Source: an uncultured Eubacteriales bacterium (lineage in GTDB: Bacteria > Bacillota > Clostridia > Oscillospirales > Acutalibacteraceae). Taken from it: 64,000 bases of DNA. The notes beneath the pieces are model-generated. The model saw only the letters and a program-made list of their open reading frames with translations, had not been told where the DNA came from and made no database searches. The translations under genes were made by a program, and so were the position numbers. Shown one piece after another: positions 35,145 through 44,418 of the stretch. Each line of letters begins with the position of its first letter. Within the stretch, counting starts at the first letter, position 1. The DNA is taken from NCBI GenBank assembly GCA_934477125.1, contig CAKSOL010000001.1:186001-250000 (forward strand). Direction: 5' to 3'.

Positions 35145-36602
35145 ATAATTTCGGCAAAATCGTTTACTCCCGCAAGCGGAACTGCCGTTTATTATGTATC
35201 GGAAGAGGGAAACGATACAAACAGCGGCACGGAGGATTCACCCTGGAAATCAATCTCCAGGGTGAATAGGGCTCTTAATGAAAGCAGCGGCAGCGTAGCC
35301 GTATGCTTCAGAAGGGGCGATATCTTCCGCGGAAACCTTGCGGCTCGGAGCAATGTAACATTAACGGCATACGGAATCGGCGGGAAGCCCGTTATATGCG
35401 GCTCTCCGGAGAACGGTGCCGAGCCCGGCAGGTGGGAGAAAGTGCCGGGAACAGAAAATATCTGGAAGTATAAAACGCCCCTGCGCGATGTCGGAACGGT
35501 TTTCTTTAACGGCGGTTCATATGCCGCAAAGAGATGTCCCTCCATTATCGGCGGCAGCTACGAATATGGCTATGAGGCTTTGGAAAATCTGCAATTTATT
35601 TCGGCTGTTCCCGCCGGAGATGCAATAAGCCTTAATAACTCCAACGCGGCGGAAAAGACAGGCTACCTCTATCTGCGCTGCGATGAGGGAAATCCGGGAG
35701 AAATATATCAGTCTGTTGAATTTTCAGAAAGGGTTTATGCTATAAGCCTTGCCGATGGCTCTGAAAATATCACTATCGACAATCTCTGCATCACATTCGG
35801 CGGAGCTCACGGCATTGCCGGAAGCAATATTAAGAATTTGCTTGTTCAGAACTGCGAATTGAGTTTTATCGGCGGCGGTATTCAGAAGTATAATTATGAT
35901 TCCGCGAAAAACGCTTATATTCCCGCACGCTACGGCAACGGGATTGAGGTTAATACCTCCTGCGACGGATATACCGTGCGCTCCTGCTTTATTCACGATA
36001 TTTACGACGCCGGGATAACCCATCAGGTCGGAAATAATCATACAGCTGATGTTGAATTCAACAATGTCGAGTATTCGGGAAATCTTATCGAAAACTGCAC
36101 ATATTCGGTTGAGTATTTCGCAAGACCGTCCGTTGCTTATGAAAACGGCAGTTCAAATGCAGGAACGGCGGAAATGAACAATATTCTTATAAAGGATAAC
36201 ATTATGCGTTTTGCCGGATTCGGTTTCGGAGAGCAGAGAACGCTCACCGATTGGAATATGGCGGCTCATATTATGGGCTGGAACAACAGCCGGAATGTCT
36301 CAAACGGGTTTATTGTTGAAAGCAACGTTATGGACAGATGCGTTTATTCAAACCCGTCGTCAGCTGTAAAAATTAACAGCTCATTTATTTTAGTATCAGC
36401 TGAAAAAACGGAATATCTGCCTGAATTTAAAGGAAATACATATGTTCATTATTCCGGCAGCCAGTTTTCGTATTACGGCGAATATGCATTAGCCGATTTC
36501 AATGCTTCCTGTTTCACAAAATTCGGTTTTGATACCGATGTCGGAGAGCTGCTCGGAGATTTGAACGGTAAAATCTGCGTTCTGGAACAGCCGGGCGGAT
36601 AA
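35145..36602 (+). CDS. Beta-helix protein, pectate-lyase-like, with no normal start codon
   Basis: The frame has AVYYVSEEGNDTNSGTEDSPW, then beta-helix coils closely matching the next gene (YGNGIEV, IHDIYDAGITHQ, NLIENCTYSVEYFARP). No ATG, GTG or TTG occurs in frame until GTG 35262, which would remove the conserved first turn, so the true N-terminus is upstream. The position given is an ATA that follows AGGAGAG at ideal spacing (ATT 35148 is equally placed). The frame stays open back past the preceding stop at 35080, so frameshift fusion to the dockerin protein is a real alternative. No signal peptide is visible in the region between. Function: probable polysaccharide lyase or hydrolase, family unassigned. 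Confidence 0.72.
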   Translation: MISAKSFTPASGTAVYYVSEEGNDTNSGTEDSPWKSISRVNRALNESSGSVAVCFRRGDIFRGNLAARSNVTLTAYGIGGKPVICGSPENGAEPGRWEKVPGTENIWKYKTPLRDVGTVFFNGGSYAAKRCPSIIGGSYEYGYEALENLQFISAVPAGDAISLNNSNAAEKTGYLYLRCDEGNPGEIYQSVEFSERVYAISLADGSENITIDNLCITFGGAHGIAGSNIKNLLVQNCELSFIGGGIQKYNYDSAKNAYIPARYGNGIEVNTSCDGYTVRSCFIHDIYDAGITHQVGNNHTADVEFNNVEYSGNLIENCTYSVEYFARPSVAYENGSSNAGTAEMNNILIKDNIMRFAGFGFGEQRTLTDWNMAAHIMGWNNSRNVSNGFIVESNVMDRCVYSNPSSAVKINSSFILVSAEKTEYLPEFKGNTYVHYSGSQFSYYGEYALADFNASCFTKFGFDTDVGELLGDLNGKICVLEQPGG

Positions 36603-36626
36603 CTTAAAAAATCAGGCACAAAAAGC

Positions 36627-36664
36627 GGCAGCCCTGATTTGATAAAAATTCGGGGCTGTCTTTT
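36627..36664 (+). terminator. Candidate terminator between the tandem beta-helix genes
   Basis: Stem GGCAGCCC/GGGCTGTC (one G-U) extended inward with mismatches, followed by TTTT. It lies 24 bases after the stop; the next gene begins 30 bases later with no obvious promoter, so it may attenuate rather than end transcription. Confidence 0.6.
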
Positions 36665-36694
36665 CAAAAAACGGTTATTATACTGAGGTGACTT

Positions 36695-38191
36695 ATGGAA
36701 CCGATAAAGACAGTTGATAAAAAGGCGGAAGCCTTAAAAAATCAAATATTATCATCGGATAATATTCCGCTGCCGAACAGCGTTCAGGCGTATTACGTCT
36801 CTGCAAGCGGCAGTGACCTGAATGACGGAAAATCGCCCGAATTTCCATGGAAAACACTTTCAAGGGTCAATTCGGCTTTTAATAAAGACAATAAAAAGAG
36901 AGCCTGCGTTTGCTTTAAGCGCGGCGAAATTTTCAGAGGACAGCTGCAAGCCTGCAGTAATGTTGCATATACAGCTTACGGCGTTGGAGAAAAACCGGTT
37001 ATATGCGGCTCAGGCGAAAACGGCGCATATCCGGATAAGTGGCGGCTCTGCTCCGGCGGCAAAAACGTTTGGGAATACGAAAAGGAGCTTACAGATGTCG
37101 GCTCGGTGTTTTTCAACGGAGGAGAAAGCTATGCCGTTAAGCTTTGCCCGGATATTTCGGACGGAAAATATGAATACGGTATAGAAAAGCTGGAAAACAA
37201 TCAGTTTTTATCTTCTATTCCGGCGGCGGATGCCGTAAGACTTAACAACAATACTGCGGCGGAGCTTAAAGGAAAGCTTTATTTGCGCTGCGACGCGGGA
37301 AATCCGGGAGAGGTTTACAGCTCAATAGAATTTTCGGAGCGTTTTTATATTATTACGATACCGTATTACAGCGAAAACATTCTTATTGATAACTTAGCCG
37401 TAAGATTTGGCGGGGCTCACGGTATCGGCGGCGGATTTACGGATAATCTGACGGTTCAGAACTGCGAAGTAGGTTTTATAGGCGGCGGTATTCAGTCGTA
37501 TATATTCAACGCTGAAAACAACACATATTCCGTTGTGAGATACGGTAACGGCGTTGAGCTCCATTCCTATTGCAGCGGTTATACGGTTAGAAATTGCTGG
37601 GTTCACGATATTTATGACGCGGGGCTGACCCACCAGCAGGGTGAAAACCATTCAGTCGGTCTTTTATTCAAGGATGTTTCCTATGTCGGAAACCTGATAG
37701 AAAACTGCATTTATTCGATTGAATATTTCGCCAGGAAATCGCGCAGAAACGGTGCGACGGTTTTAATGGAAAACATATATATCGCCGATAATATTATGCG
37801 AAATGCCGGCTACGGCTTTGGCAGTCAGAGAACAATGCTCAAAAACGGCTGGAATATGGGAAATCATATCAACGGCTGGCAAAGAAGCTTTAATCTTACA
37901 AACGGAAATTTTGTTATTGAAAACAATATTTTTGACCGCGTCTTGAAATCTGACCCGGAGCGTCCCGCAAAACAGAATACCTCGCTTATTCTTGCGTCTG
38001 CCGGAAGTGCGGAATGGCTGCCGATGTTCAGGAATAACACATATATTATCGAAAAAGGAAATCAGCTGGCGTATGTCGGACTGAACCTTGCCGATAATGC
38101 TTCAAAAATCCCGTATGTTTATGCGGCAGAGGGAGTTTCCGCCGAAAAGGTATTTGCGGACAGCTCCGGAAAAATAATTTTAATCGGGTAA
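36695..38191 (+). CDS. Beta-helix protein, paralogue of the preceding gene
   Basis: A 498-residue protein without signal peptide, so probably cytoplasmic. It begins with a helical stretch (KKAEALKNQILSS), then AYYVSASGSDLNDGKSPEFPW and beta-helix coils (IDNLAVRFGGAHGI, VQNCEVGFIGGGIQ, WVHDIYDAGLTHQ, NLIENCIYSIEYFAR). It is clearly a tandem duplicate of the 35145 gene and a more distant relative of the lipoprotein at 30865. GAGGTG precedes the ATG. Likely acts on imported oligosaccharides as a lyase or hydrolase; no known family was assigned. The conserved D, H and E within DIYDAG.THQ and IEYFAR are candidates for active-site residues. Confidence 0.83.
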   Translation: MEPIKTVDKKAEALKNQILSSDNIPLPNSVQAYYVSASGSDLNDGKSPEFPWKTLSRVNSAFNKDNKKRACVCFKRGEIFRGQLQACSNVAYTAYGVGEKPVICGSGENGAYPDKWRLCSGGKNVWEYEKELTDVGSVFFNGGESYAVKLCPDISDGKYEYGIEKLENNQFLSSIPAADAVRLNNNTAAELKGKLYLRCDAGNPGEVYSSIEFSERFYIITIPYYSENILIDNLAVRFGGAHGIGGGFTDNLTVQNCEVGFIGGGIQSYIFNAENNTYSVVRYGNGVELHSYCSGYTVRNCWVHDIYDAGLTHQQGENHSVGLLFKDVSYVGNLIENCIYSIEYFARKSRRNGATVLMENIYIADNIMRNAGYGFGSQRTMLKNGWNMGNHINGWQRSFNLTNGNFVIENNIFDRVLKSDPERPAKQNTSLILASAGSAEWLPMFRNNTYIIEKGNQLAYVGLNLADNASKIPYVYAAEGVSAEKVFADSSGKIILIG

Positions 38192-38204
38192 TGAGGAAGG
38201 TATT

Positions 38205-41168
38205 ATGAATGATAAGGAAATACTCCGAAACAAGATAATTGCCGAGGAAGTTTTTTATTTCAAAGATACCGTATGCGTTATCTGCGATGAACGCCCTGGC
38301 TTTGAAATAGAGCAGGCAAGACGGGTTATAGCTTTGCTCAGAGAAAACGGCTACTATGTGCGTGAGCTTACGGTTGATGAATTTTGCTCTCTGTCAAAGG
38401 TGCGGCTGGGATTTCTGGTTATAATTCCGCATGCCTGTTCGCTCCCCGGAATATGCTCGCCGGCGCTGAAAGCTTATATTGAAAGCGGAGGCTCTATTCT
38501 TACCTTCGGCGGGGTTCTGTTCGGGAAATATGTTGATAGGGTTGACGGGAAATGGACTGAGATTCCTCTGCCTCAAAACATTTTTGACTCTGTTCATACT
38601 GGCGACGGCTCAAAGCCAAAGGCAGAACCGATAGTAATAGAAGGTATAGTGCCGACATATAAGACCTATCGCTGCAACGATGCGAGGGAGTTTGAAAATA
38701 ACGGGTTTTATTGCAGCGAAAATGTTTATACGGATAAGCCGCTGAGAGTTGTATGTCCGGTTGCCAGGCCATACGGCGGCGGAGCGAATATGGATTTCAG
38801 AAACCGGCTTATTCCCTTTTCTTCAATAAGGGGAAGCAGCGACCGCGGCGACGGCTCCGAGGGAATTATGGCATTTATTATGCTGAGCGATACCTCCGGT
38901 CACGACCCTGCAATGGTGGGACTTTCCTATCCCGGAACCGTCGGCTATACGGCGCGCGGTTCGGTTGCGGCAGGTATCGGAATTACGGAGCAGAACCTTA
39001 TGGATATCAAGGGCGTTCCGGAGCTTATTTTGTCGATTGTCGGCAATATACATACGGGATTGCATATTTTCAATGCCGGAGCGGAAAGGTATGTTTATTC
39101 CGATGGCGAAAATGCCGTGTTTGCAGCTAAGATACACAGCTCGTCTATCGATTATGAGTATGTAACAGTCAGAATTTCTGTTTTGGACGGAAAGAAAACG
39201 GTTTATTGCTTTGAAAAGGAGATTATCTGTGTACCTACGGTATATTCCGAGGTGAAATTTGACTGTCCCGATTTTAAAGCCGGAGAATATACCGTTGAAA
39301 CAGAGCTTATTTATAACGGTGAGATGATAGATAAAACATCTCAGGAAATACATAAGAAAAAAAGCTTCCGCGCCGCTTCAGGGGATGAATTTGTGCGCGT
39401 TGAGTGCGATAATTTTATACTGAACGGCAAGACATGGTATCCTGCCGGAATGAATTACTGGCCTCTTTATATGCCGGGCTTTGAACGTACTCATTATTGG
39501 CTGAGCTGGCTGGATAAATCAAATTATATTCCGGAAGAAATAGAAAAAGATCTTGCGCTGATGGAAAAAATGGGAATTAACTGCCTGTTTATCCGAATAG
39601 ACGGTGACTTTTTCGGCAGACAGCGCGATACATTCGAGGATTTTCTGCTCAAATGCGAGCGGCATAATATGAAGCTCAGCTTTTCGTTCTGTAATATAAC
39701 GGCTCCGGTTCATTATAGCGGCAGAGCATTCAGAACGCTGCTTGAGGAATTTGAACTGAAGGACAATCCGATTATTTTCAGCTATGATATAAGCTGGGAG
39801 TCCGACGGCAGCCTGTTGGCTACCGAATATAAACGGCGGTACGATGACGAGTGGGAGAAATGGCTGGTTGACCGTTACGGTTCGGTAGAAAATGCACAGG
39901 AAAATTTCGGCGTTGAAATAGACCGCCGCGAGGACGGAAATATAACCGTTCCTGAGGAAACGGAATTTGCAAACGAGGGCAAATGGCGTGTGAAAATCTG
40001 TGCCTACCGCCGGTTTATGCAGGATTATTTCGGCAGTCTCTGGAAAACGGCGGTTTACGATATGAGGATGGCAGATCCGAACCACCTGATTACGTATCGC
40101 AGAGGTCCTATGGGGCTGCATTGCAAGGGAGTTAAAATAGCGTCAAAATATCTTGATTATAACAGCCACGAGGCGTATCATATCGGGCTTGATGACATCG
40201 GATACCACGAGGCGTGCGCCAACGCGGCATATTTTAAATTTATAAGCGGAAACAAACCGCTTATCTGGTCTGAGTTCGGATACACTCTTACCGGAATGAA
40301 CCGGACGCATGACTTTATGTGGGATCACGAAACCGAGCGTCCGGCTGCCTACCGCGTTAAGCTTACCGAGGATTACAACAATATGATTCAGGATATTCTG
40401 AGGCGCACGGGTGCAAAGGGAACAGCGCCGTGGTGGTGGCCCGGAGGTCTGCGGATGGTTGAGATGAGCGATTGCGGATATTGCGGTCCGGACGGAATTT
40501 TGCGCCAATTCGGCAGAGACTATGCGAAATTTATAAGTGAGTATTATAAATCGGCGAAAAAGGTGCATCCGCCCGAATATCCGGTTAAAATTGATTTGGA
40601 CAGCACTTGCCTCGGAGATACCGGTTTATGCCATTATTATCTTGCCGAGGAGGATAAAAAAGCCGAAAAGCTCGGCTGCGTTATGTCGCTGTTTACCGAG
40701 GCTACCGGAAAAACCTCTGCCGACGTAGCGCTGACTGCGTTAGGCAATGTGCCGTACAACGGCAAAAATCCGCCTAAATATTTAAACGGCGAGTTTAATT
40801 ATATAACTGTTTTTTCCGCAGACGGCAGGGAAATTCAGGTTCAAAACGGAGATACTGTGCCGGTGAGTCCCGGTCCGGTATTTATAAAAGCAGGTCTCGG
40901 AAACCTGGGCGAAGCAAAATGGCTTTCGCCGTTAAAGCGCGAAGATACATTCGGTGCAGTTTATGTCGTCTCTCATCCGTCGTCGGAGCTTGAAATTAAA
41001 ATTCCTATTGCCGCCGACGCCGGATTTGAGGAAGATACGGAAACTGAAAGGACGCTGCTTTTCAATGATATTTCCGAAAGAACGGAAATAGCTCTCCGGC
41101 TGTCTGCCGATAGGAGAGCCGAGTTCGGAGAGGTTTTCCGCTTTTTACTTGTTCCCGGCAGTATATAG
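38205..41168 (+). CDS. Clan GH-A glycoside hydrolase with N-terminal flavodoxin-like domain
   Basis: A 987-residue cytoplasmic protein. Residues about 18-125 look like a glutamine-amidotransferase/flavodoxin-like domain (SGGSILTFGG). A beta region follows (about 130-385), then a TIM barrel (about 400-780) opening with WYPAGMNYWPL. Catalytic candidates in GH-A style are acid/base E532 in ISWESDG and nucleophile E690 in IWSEFGY, plus WWWPGG late in the barrel. A C-terminal beta domain ends the protein. The domain order, with the amidotransferase-like fold in front of rather than behind the barrel, differs from GH42. Its N-terminal helix (KEILRNKIIAEE) resembles that of the preceding beta-helix gene. 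Substrate unknown. Confidence 0.78.
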   Translation: MNDKEILRNKIIAEEVFYFKDTVCVICDERPGFEIEQARRVIALLRENGYYVRELTVDEFCSLSKVRLGFLVIIPHACSLPGICSPALKAYIESGGSILTFGGVLFGKYVDRVDGKWTEIPLPQNIFDSVHTGDGSKPKAEPIVIEGIVPTYKTYRCNDAREFENNGFYCSENVYTDKPLRVVCPVARPYGGGANMDFRNRLIPFSSIRGSSDRGDGSEGIMAFIMLSDTSGHDPAMVGLSYPGTVGYTARGSVAAGIGITEQNLMDIKGVPELILSIVGNIHTGLHIFNAGAERYVYSDGENAVFAAKIHSSSIDYEYVTVRISVLDGKKTVYCFEKEIICVPTVYSEVKFDCPDFKAGEYTVETELIYNGEMIDKTSQEIHKKKSFRAASGDEFVRVECDNFILNGKTWYPAGMNYWPLYMPGFERTHYWLSWLDKSNYIPEEIEKDLALMEKMGINCLFIRIDGDFFGRQRDTFEDFLLKCERHNMKLSFSFCNITAPVHYSGRAFRTLLEEFELKDNPIIFSYDISWESDGSLLATEYKRRYDDEWEKWLVDRYGSVENAQENFGVEIDRREDGNITVPEETEFANEGKWRVKICAYRRFMQDYFGSLWKTAVYDMRMADPNHLITYRRGPMGLHCKGVKIASKYLDYNSHEAYHIGLDDIGYHEACANAAYFKFISGNKPLIWSEFGYTLTGMNRTHDFMWDHETERPAAYRVKLTEDYNNMIQDILRRTGAKGTAPWWWPGGLRMVEMSDCGYCGPDGILRQFGRDYAKFISEYYKSAKKVHPPEYPVKIDLDSTCLGDTGLCHYYLAEEDKKAEKLGCVMSLFTEATGKTSADVALTALGNVPYNGKNPPKYLNGEFNYITVFSADGREIQVQNGDTVPVSPGPVFIKAGLGNLGEAKWLSPLKREDTFGAVYVVSHPSSELEIKIPIAADAGFEEDTETERTLLFNDISERTEIALRLSADRRAEFGEVFRFLLVPGSI

Positions 41169-41187
41169 TGTAAAGGAGAGCTTTTAA

Positions 41188-42150
41188 ATGGAAAATGCTT
41201 TGGAAAAAATTCAGTCGCTCGGCATATTGCCGGTTATAAATATTCCCGAAGAGGAGCTTGCCGTTCCTCTTGCAAACGCCTTGACAGACGGCGGGATACC
41301 CGCTGTTGAAGTTACTCTGCGCTCCGATTGCTCGCTTAGTGCAATCAGCAGAATTAAAAATGAATTTCCCGGAATGAGCGTCGGCGCGGGAACGGTTTTA
41401 TCGCTTGAAGCTCTGAAGGACGCTTTAAGCGCCGGAGCGGATTATATAGTGTCTCCGGGGTTTGACCGGGAAATTGTGGAATACTGCGTTTTAAACGGTA
41501 TACCGACGGTTCCCGGCTGCTCAACTCCGACCGAAATTCAAGCGGCGGTTAAGGCAGGACTTTCAACGGTTAAATTCTTTCCGTCCGAGCTGAACGGCGG
41601 ACTGTCTGCGATAAAGCTTGTTTCGGGAGCATTTCCTAATGTTAAATTTATTCCTACCGGCGGTATGAATTTCGATAACATCGGGGAATATTTGTCATGC
41701 GGAAAAATAGCCGCCTGCGGAGGCAGCTATATGGCAACCTCAGCTCAGCTCAAAAACCGAGAGTTCGATAAAATAACGGAGCAATGCCGCAAAGCTATGG
41801 GAATTTCTTTGGGCTTTAGGCTTGCGCATATAGGAATAAATCATAAGAACGGCGATGAGGCGGAAAAAACGGCGCAGCTGATTTCCGGTATTTTCGGACT
41901 GTCCGTGAGAAAATGCAGCGCGTCCTGCTTCGCCGGAGAGATTGCGGAATGTATGAACAGCGAAAGATTTGGGGAAAAGGGTCATATCGGAATTTCAACC
42001 AAATCGGTATTCCGTGCAATGAAATACCTTGAAAATAAGGGGATTGCCTTTGATGAAAGCAGCATAAAGCGTGATGCTGCCGGGAATATTACCTGTATTT
42101 ATTTGAGGAAGCAAATTGCCGGATTTGCACTGCATATTGTTAAGGAATAG
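41188..42150 (+). CDS. eda: KDPG/KHG aldolase with C-terminal VOC-like domain
   Basis: A 320-residue enzyme. Residues 1-205 are a class I KDPG aldolase: Glu in EVTLRS, Schiff-base lysine K129 in TVKFFPSE, and the phosphate-binding IPTGGM. It cleaves 2-keto-3-deoxy-6-phosphogluconate to pyruvate and glyceraldehyde 3-phosphate. Residues about 210-320 form an extra domain starting HIGINHKNGDEAEKTAQL with a second HIGIS strand, resembling a glyoxalase/VOC half, an extension I recall from other clostridial aldolases and of unknown role. Thirteen bases upstream of the KDG kinase gene, so the two complete the lower uronate pathway. Confidence 0.93.
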   Translation: MENALEKIQSLGILPVINIPEEELAVPLANALTDGGIPAVEVTLRSDCSLSAISRIKNEFPGMSVGAGTVLSLEALKDALSAGADYIVSPGFDREIVEYCVLNGIPTVPGCSTPTEIQAAVKAGLSTVKFFPSELNGGLSAIKLVSGAFPNVKFIPTGGMNFDNIGEYLSCGKIAACGGSYMATSAQLKNREFDKITEQCRKAMGISLGFRLAHIGINHKNGDEAEKTAQLISGIFGLSVRKCSASCFAGEIAECMNSERFGEKGHIGISTKSVFRAMKYLENKGIAFDESSIKRDAAGNITCIYLRKQIAGFALHIVKE

Positions 42151-42163
42151 GAGAGAATAATTT

Positions 42164-43186
42164 ATGAAAAAGGTTGTAGGTTTCGGAGATTATATTCTGA
42201 GATTAAGCCCCGAGGGTTATCTGAAATTCATTCAGGCGGATAAATTTGTAACGTTTTATACAGGCGCCGAGGCGAATGTCTGCACATCTCTTGCATATAT
42301 GGGTGTTCCTACTCAGTTTGTCACCCGCCTGCCCGAAAACGCGATTGCCGAATGTGCCTTATCAACTCTCAGAAAGTATAACGTAGGCACTGATTATATT
42401 GTTTCAGGCGGCGAGCGCATAGGCATTTTCTATGCGGAAAAGGGAGCTTCTCAGCGACCTTCAAAAATTGTCTATGACCGCAAGGGCTCCTCGTTTTCGC
42501 AGTCCGCTCCGTCCGATTATAATTGGAAAGAAATATTATCCGGAGCGGAAATATTTCATTTCACCGGCATAACCCCGGCACTCGGAAAAAACCTTGCCGG
42601 AATATGCCTTGAGGCTTGCAAAACGGCAAAGGAAATGGGCATTACCGTAAGCTGTGACCTGAATTACCGTAAAAACCTGTGGTCGCGCGCCGAGGCAAAG
42701 GAAACTATGGAAAAGCTGCTCGAATATGTTGATGTTCTTATCGCCAATGAGGAGGATTCGGCGGATGTTCTGGATATTCGCGCAAGCAATACAGATATTA
42801 TTTCCGGAAAGCTTGACAGGGACGGATATATTGAAGTTGCCTCGAAAATTGCCGAAAAGTATAACATAAAAACAGTAGCGATAACCCTCAGGGAAAGCAT
42901 AAGCGCATCGGACAATAACTGGTCGGCTCTGCTTTACAGGGACAAAAACGCGTATTTTTCAAAGAAATACGCAATTCATATCGTTGACCGTGTAGGCGGG
43001 GGCGATTCATTCGGCGCAGGACTTATTTATGCTCTCCTGAACGGCTTTGACGCTCAGCAGACAATAGAGTACGCTGCGGCTGCCTCCTGCTTAAAGCAAA
43101 CGATAGAGCTGGATGTCAATCTTTCTAAACCGTCGGACATATTAGCGCTCGCCGGCGGAGACGGCTCAGGCAGAGTTCAAAGGTAA
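42164..43186 (+). CDS. kdgK: PfkB-family sugar kinase, probable 2-keto-3-deoxygluconate kinase
   Basis: A 340-residue ribokinase-fold kinase. The N-terminal substrate region includes GFGDYILRLSPEG and TGAEANVCTSLAYMG. The PfkB signature 2 carries the anion hole and catalytic base D281 in RVGGGDSFGAGL. Phosphorylates KDG to KDPG for the aldolase encoded directly upstream. Assignment rests on this neighbourhood plus overall resemblance to KdgK; fructose or another keto-sugar acid cannot be excluded by motif alone. GGAGAG precedes the ATG. Confidence 0.9.
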   Translation: MKKVVGFGDYILRLSPEGYLKFIQADKFVTFYTGAEANVCTSLAYMGVPTQFVTRLPENAIAECALSTLRKYNVGTDYIVSGGERIGIFYAEKGASQRPSKIVYDRKGSSFSQSAPSDYNWKEILSGAEIFHFTGITPALGKNLAGICLEACKTAKEMGITVSCDLNYRKNLWSRAEAKETMEKLLEYVDVLIANEEDSADVLDIRASNTDIISGKLDRDGYIEVASKIAEKYNIKTVAITLRESISASDNNWSALLYRDKNAYFSKKYAIHIVDRVGGGDSFGAGLIYALLNGFDAQQTIEYAAAASCLKQTIELDVNLSKPSDILALAGGDGSGRVQR

Positions 43187-43204
43187 TTCCGAGAGGGATA
43201 GAAA

Positions 43205-44389
43205 GTGAATTATTTCAAGGTTTTTACAGATAAGCCGCCGCTGGAATATAAGTGCGGCGAGGAAATGAAATTTAAAATTCAGGCGTTTTCCGATGCCGGA
43301 ATAATAAAGCATCAGAAAATTTTATACATATTATCCGGCGACGACAGGGAAAGAAAAGAGGGGCTTGCCGATTCTGACTCGGACGGCAATATCATCATAA
43401 AAGCGTCCTGCCGCGTTCCGGGCTTTGTAAGACTGATAATTAAGCCGCTGCGCAGCGACTGCACTCCCGATGACGGCTTCGACCCCTGCGAGGCGGGCGC
43501 CGGGGCGAATGTTTCGGATATACGATACCACGGGAATATACCGGCTGATTATGATGAATATTGGGCAGGCATCAGAAAATTGATTTCGGATTTCAGCCCT
43601 CGGCTGCTGATTGCCGAGCCTTATAGGAAAGGCGTTCCGGAGGAATTTGAATGTCTCGATTTCAGAGCCTCGGCGCCGCAGGGAACCGGAACGGTTTCGG
43701 GGTATCTTACATATCCGAAAACAGGCGGAAAATATCCGCTTGCGGTTCGTTTCAAGGGATATGGTGTTTCCGGCTGTATTGAGCCGTTTTTTGAGAAAAA
43801 TACTGTTTGTGCCATAATAAATGCTCACGGCATAGAAAACGGTTTTCCCCCGGAGGCGACAGCCGGAAAGTATTCTCATCTTGCCGGCTACGGATTTGAT
43901 GAAAAGGAAAACTCTGCCCCTGAAACATCTTATTGGCAGGGTATGATAATCCGGGATCTTGCAGGCGTTAAATACCTGAAATCGCTTCCGTTTTGGAACG
44001 GCAGGGATATTAAGGCAGAAGGCGGAAGTCAGGGTGCATTTCAGGCTGTTCACGTTGCGGCAAACGACAGGGATATAACTGAACTGTTTATCGAAATACC
44101 CTGGTTCTGCGATCTTCATGCCGAGGAATACGGCTATCAGCCGGGTTGGCGGCCTAAGCCCGCAAAAGGATTGGAATATTTCGATACGGCAGCGGCGGTT
44201 ATGAAGGTCAGGTGTCCGGTTGAAATGCGCGCGGGACTCGGAGATTATGTTTGTCCCCCTGCTACGACAATGGCGCTTTATAACAGCGCGTCAGCTCCTA
44301 AGGCAATAGAATATATGCAGTGCAGAAAGCATGACTTCTGGCCGAGAAAGGAATCTCGCGAAATTTTCAGATTAGAGGATATGGGCTGA
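43205..44389 (+). CDS. CE7-family acetyl esterase (acetylxylan esterase/cephalosporin deacetylase-like), GTG start
   Basis: A 394-residue alpha/beta hydrolase. N-terminal beta segment, then the CE7 signature region RFKGYGVSG, nucleophile S275 in GGSQGAFQA, Asp in RAGLGDYVCPP and catalytic His in CRKHDFWP. Family CE7 removes acetyl groups from short xylo- and other oligosaccharides, consistent with its cytoplasmic location (no signal peptide). The start is GTG behind GAGAGGG. It acts in the same operon as glycosidases, implying the imported glycan is O-acetylated. The usual RGQ triplet of the family is not obvious here; RFKG occupies that place. Confidence 0.86.
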   Translation: MNYFKVFTDKPPLEYKCGEEMKFKIQAFSDAGIIKHQKILYILSGDDRERKEGLADSDSDGNIIIKASCRVPGFVRLIIKPLRSDCTPDDGFDPCEAGAGANVSDIRYHGNIPADYDEYWAGIRKLISDFSPRLLIAEPYRKGVPEEFECLDFRASAPQGTGTVSGYLTYPKTGGKYPLAVRFKGYGVSGCIEPFFEKNTVCAIINAHGIENGFPPEATAGKYSHLAGYGFDEKENSAPETSYWQGMIIRDLAGVKYLKSLPFWNGRDIKAEGGSQGAFQAVHVAANDRDITELFIEIPWFCDLHAEEYGYQPGWRPKPAKGLEYFDTAAAVMKVRCPVEMRAGLGDYVCPPATTMALYNSASAPKAIEYMQCRKHDFWPRKESREIFRLEDMG

Positions 44390-44418
44390 TTTATCATCAT
44401 TATAAGGACGGCGATATT

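Noticed and set aside
43331..44119. 262-residue minus-strand ORF opposite the CE7 gene
   Set aside because: Long but lacks any motif, and the plus-strand frame has a clear esterase active site.
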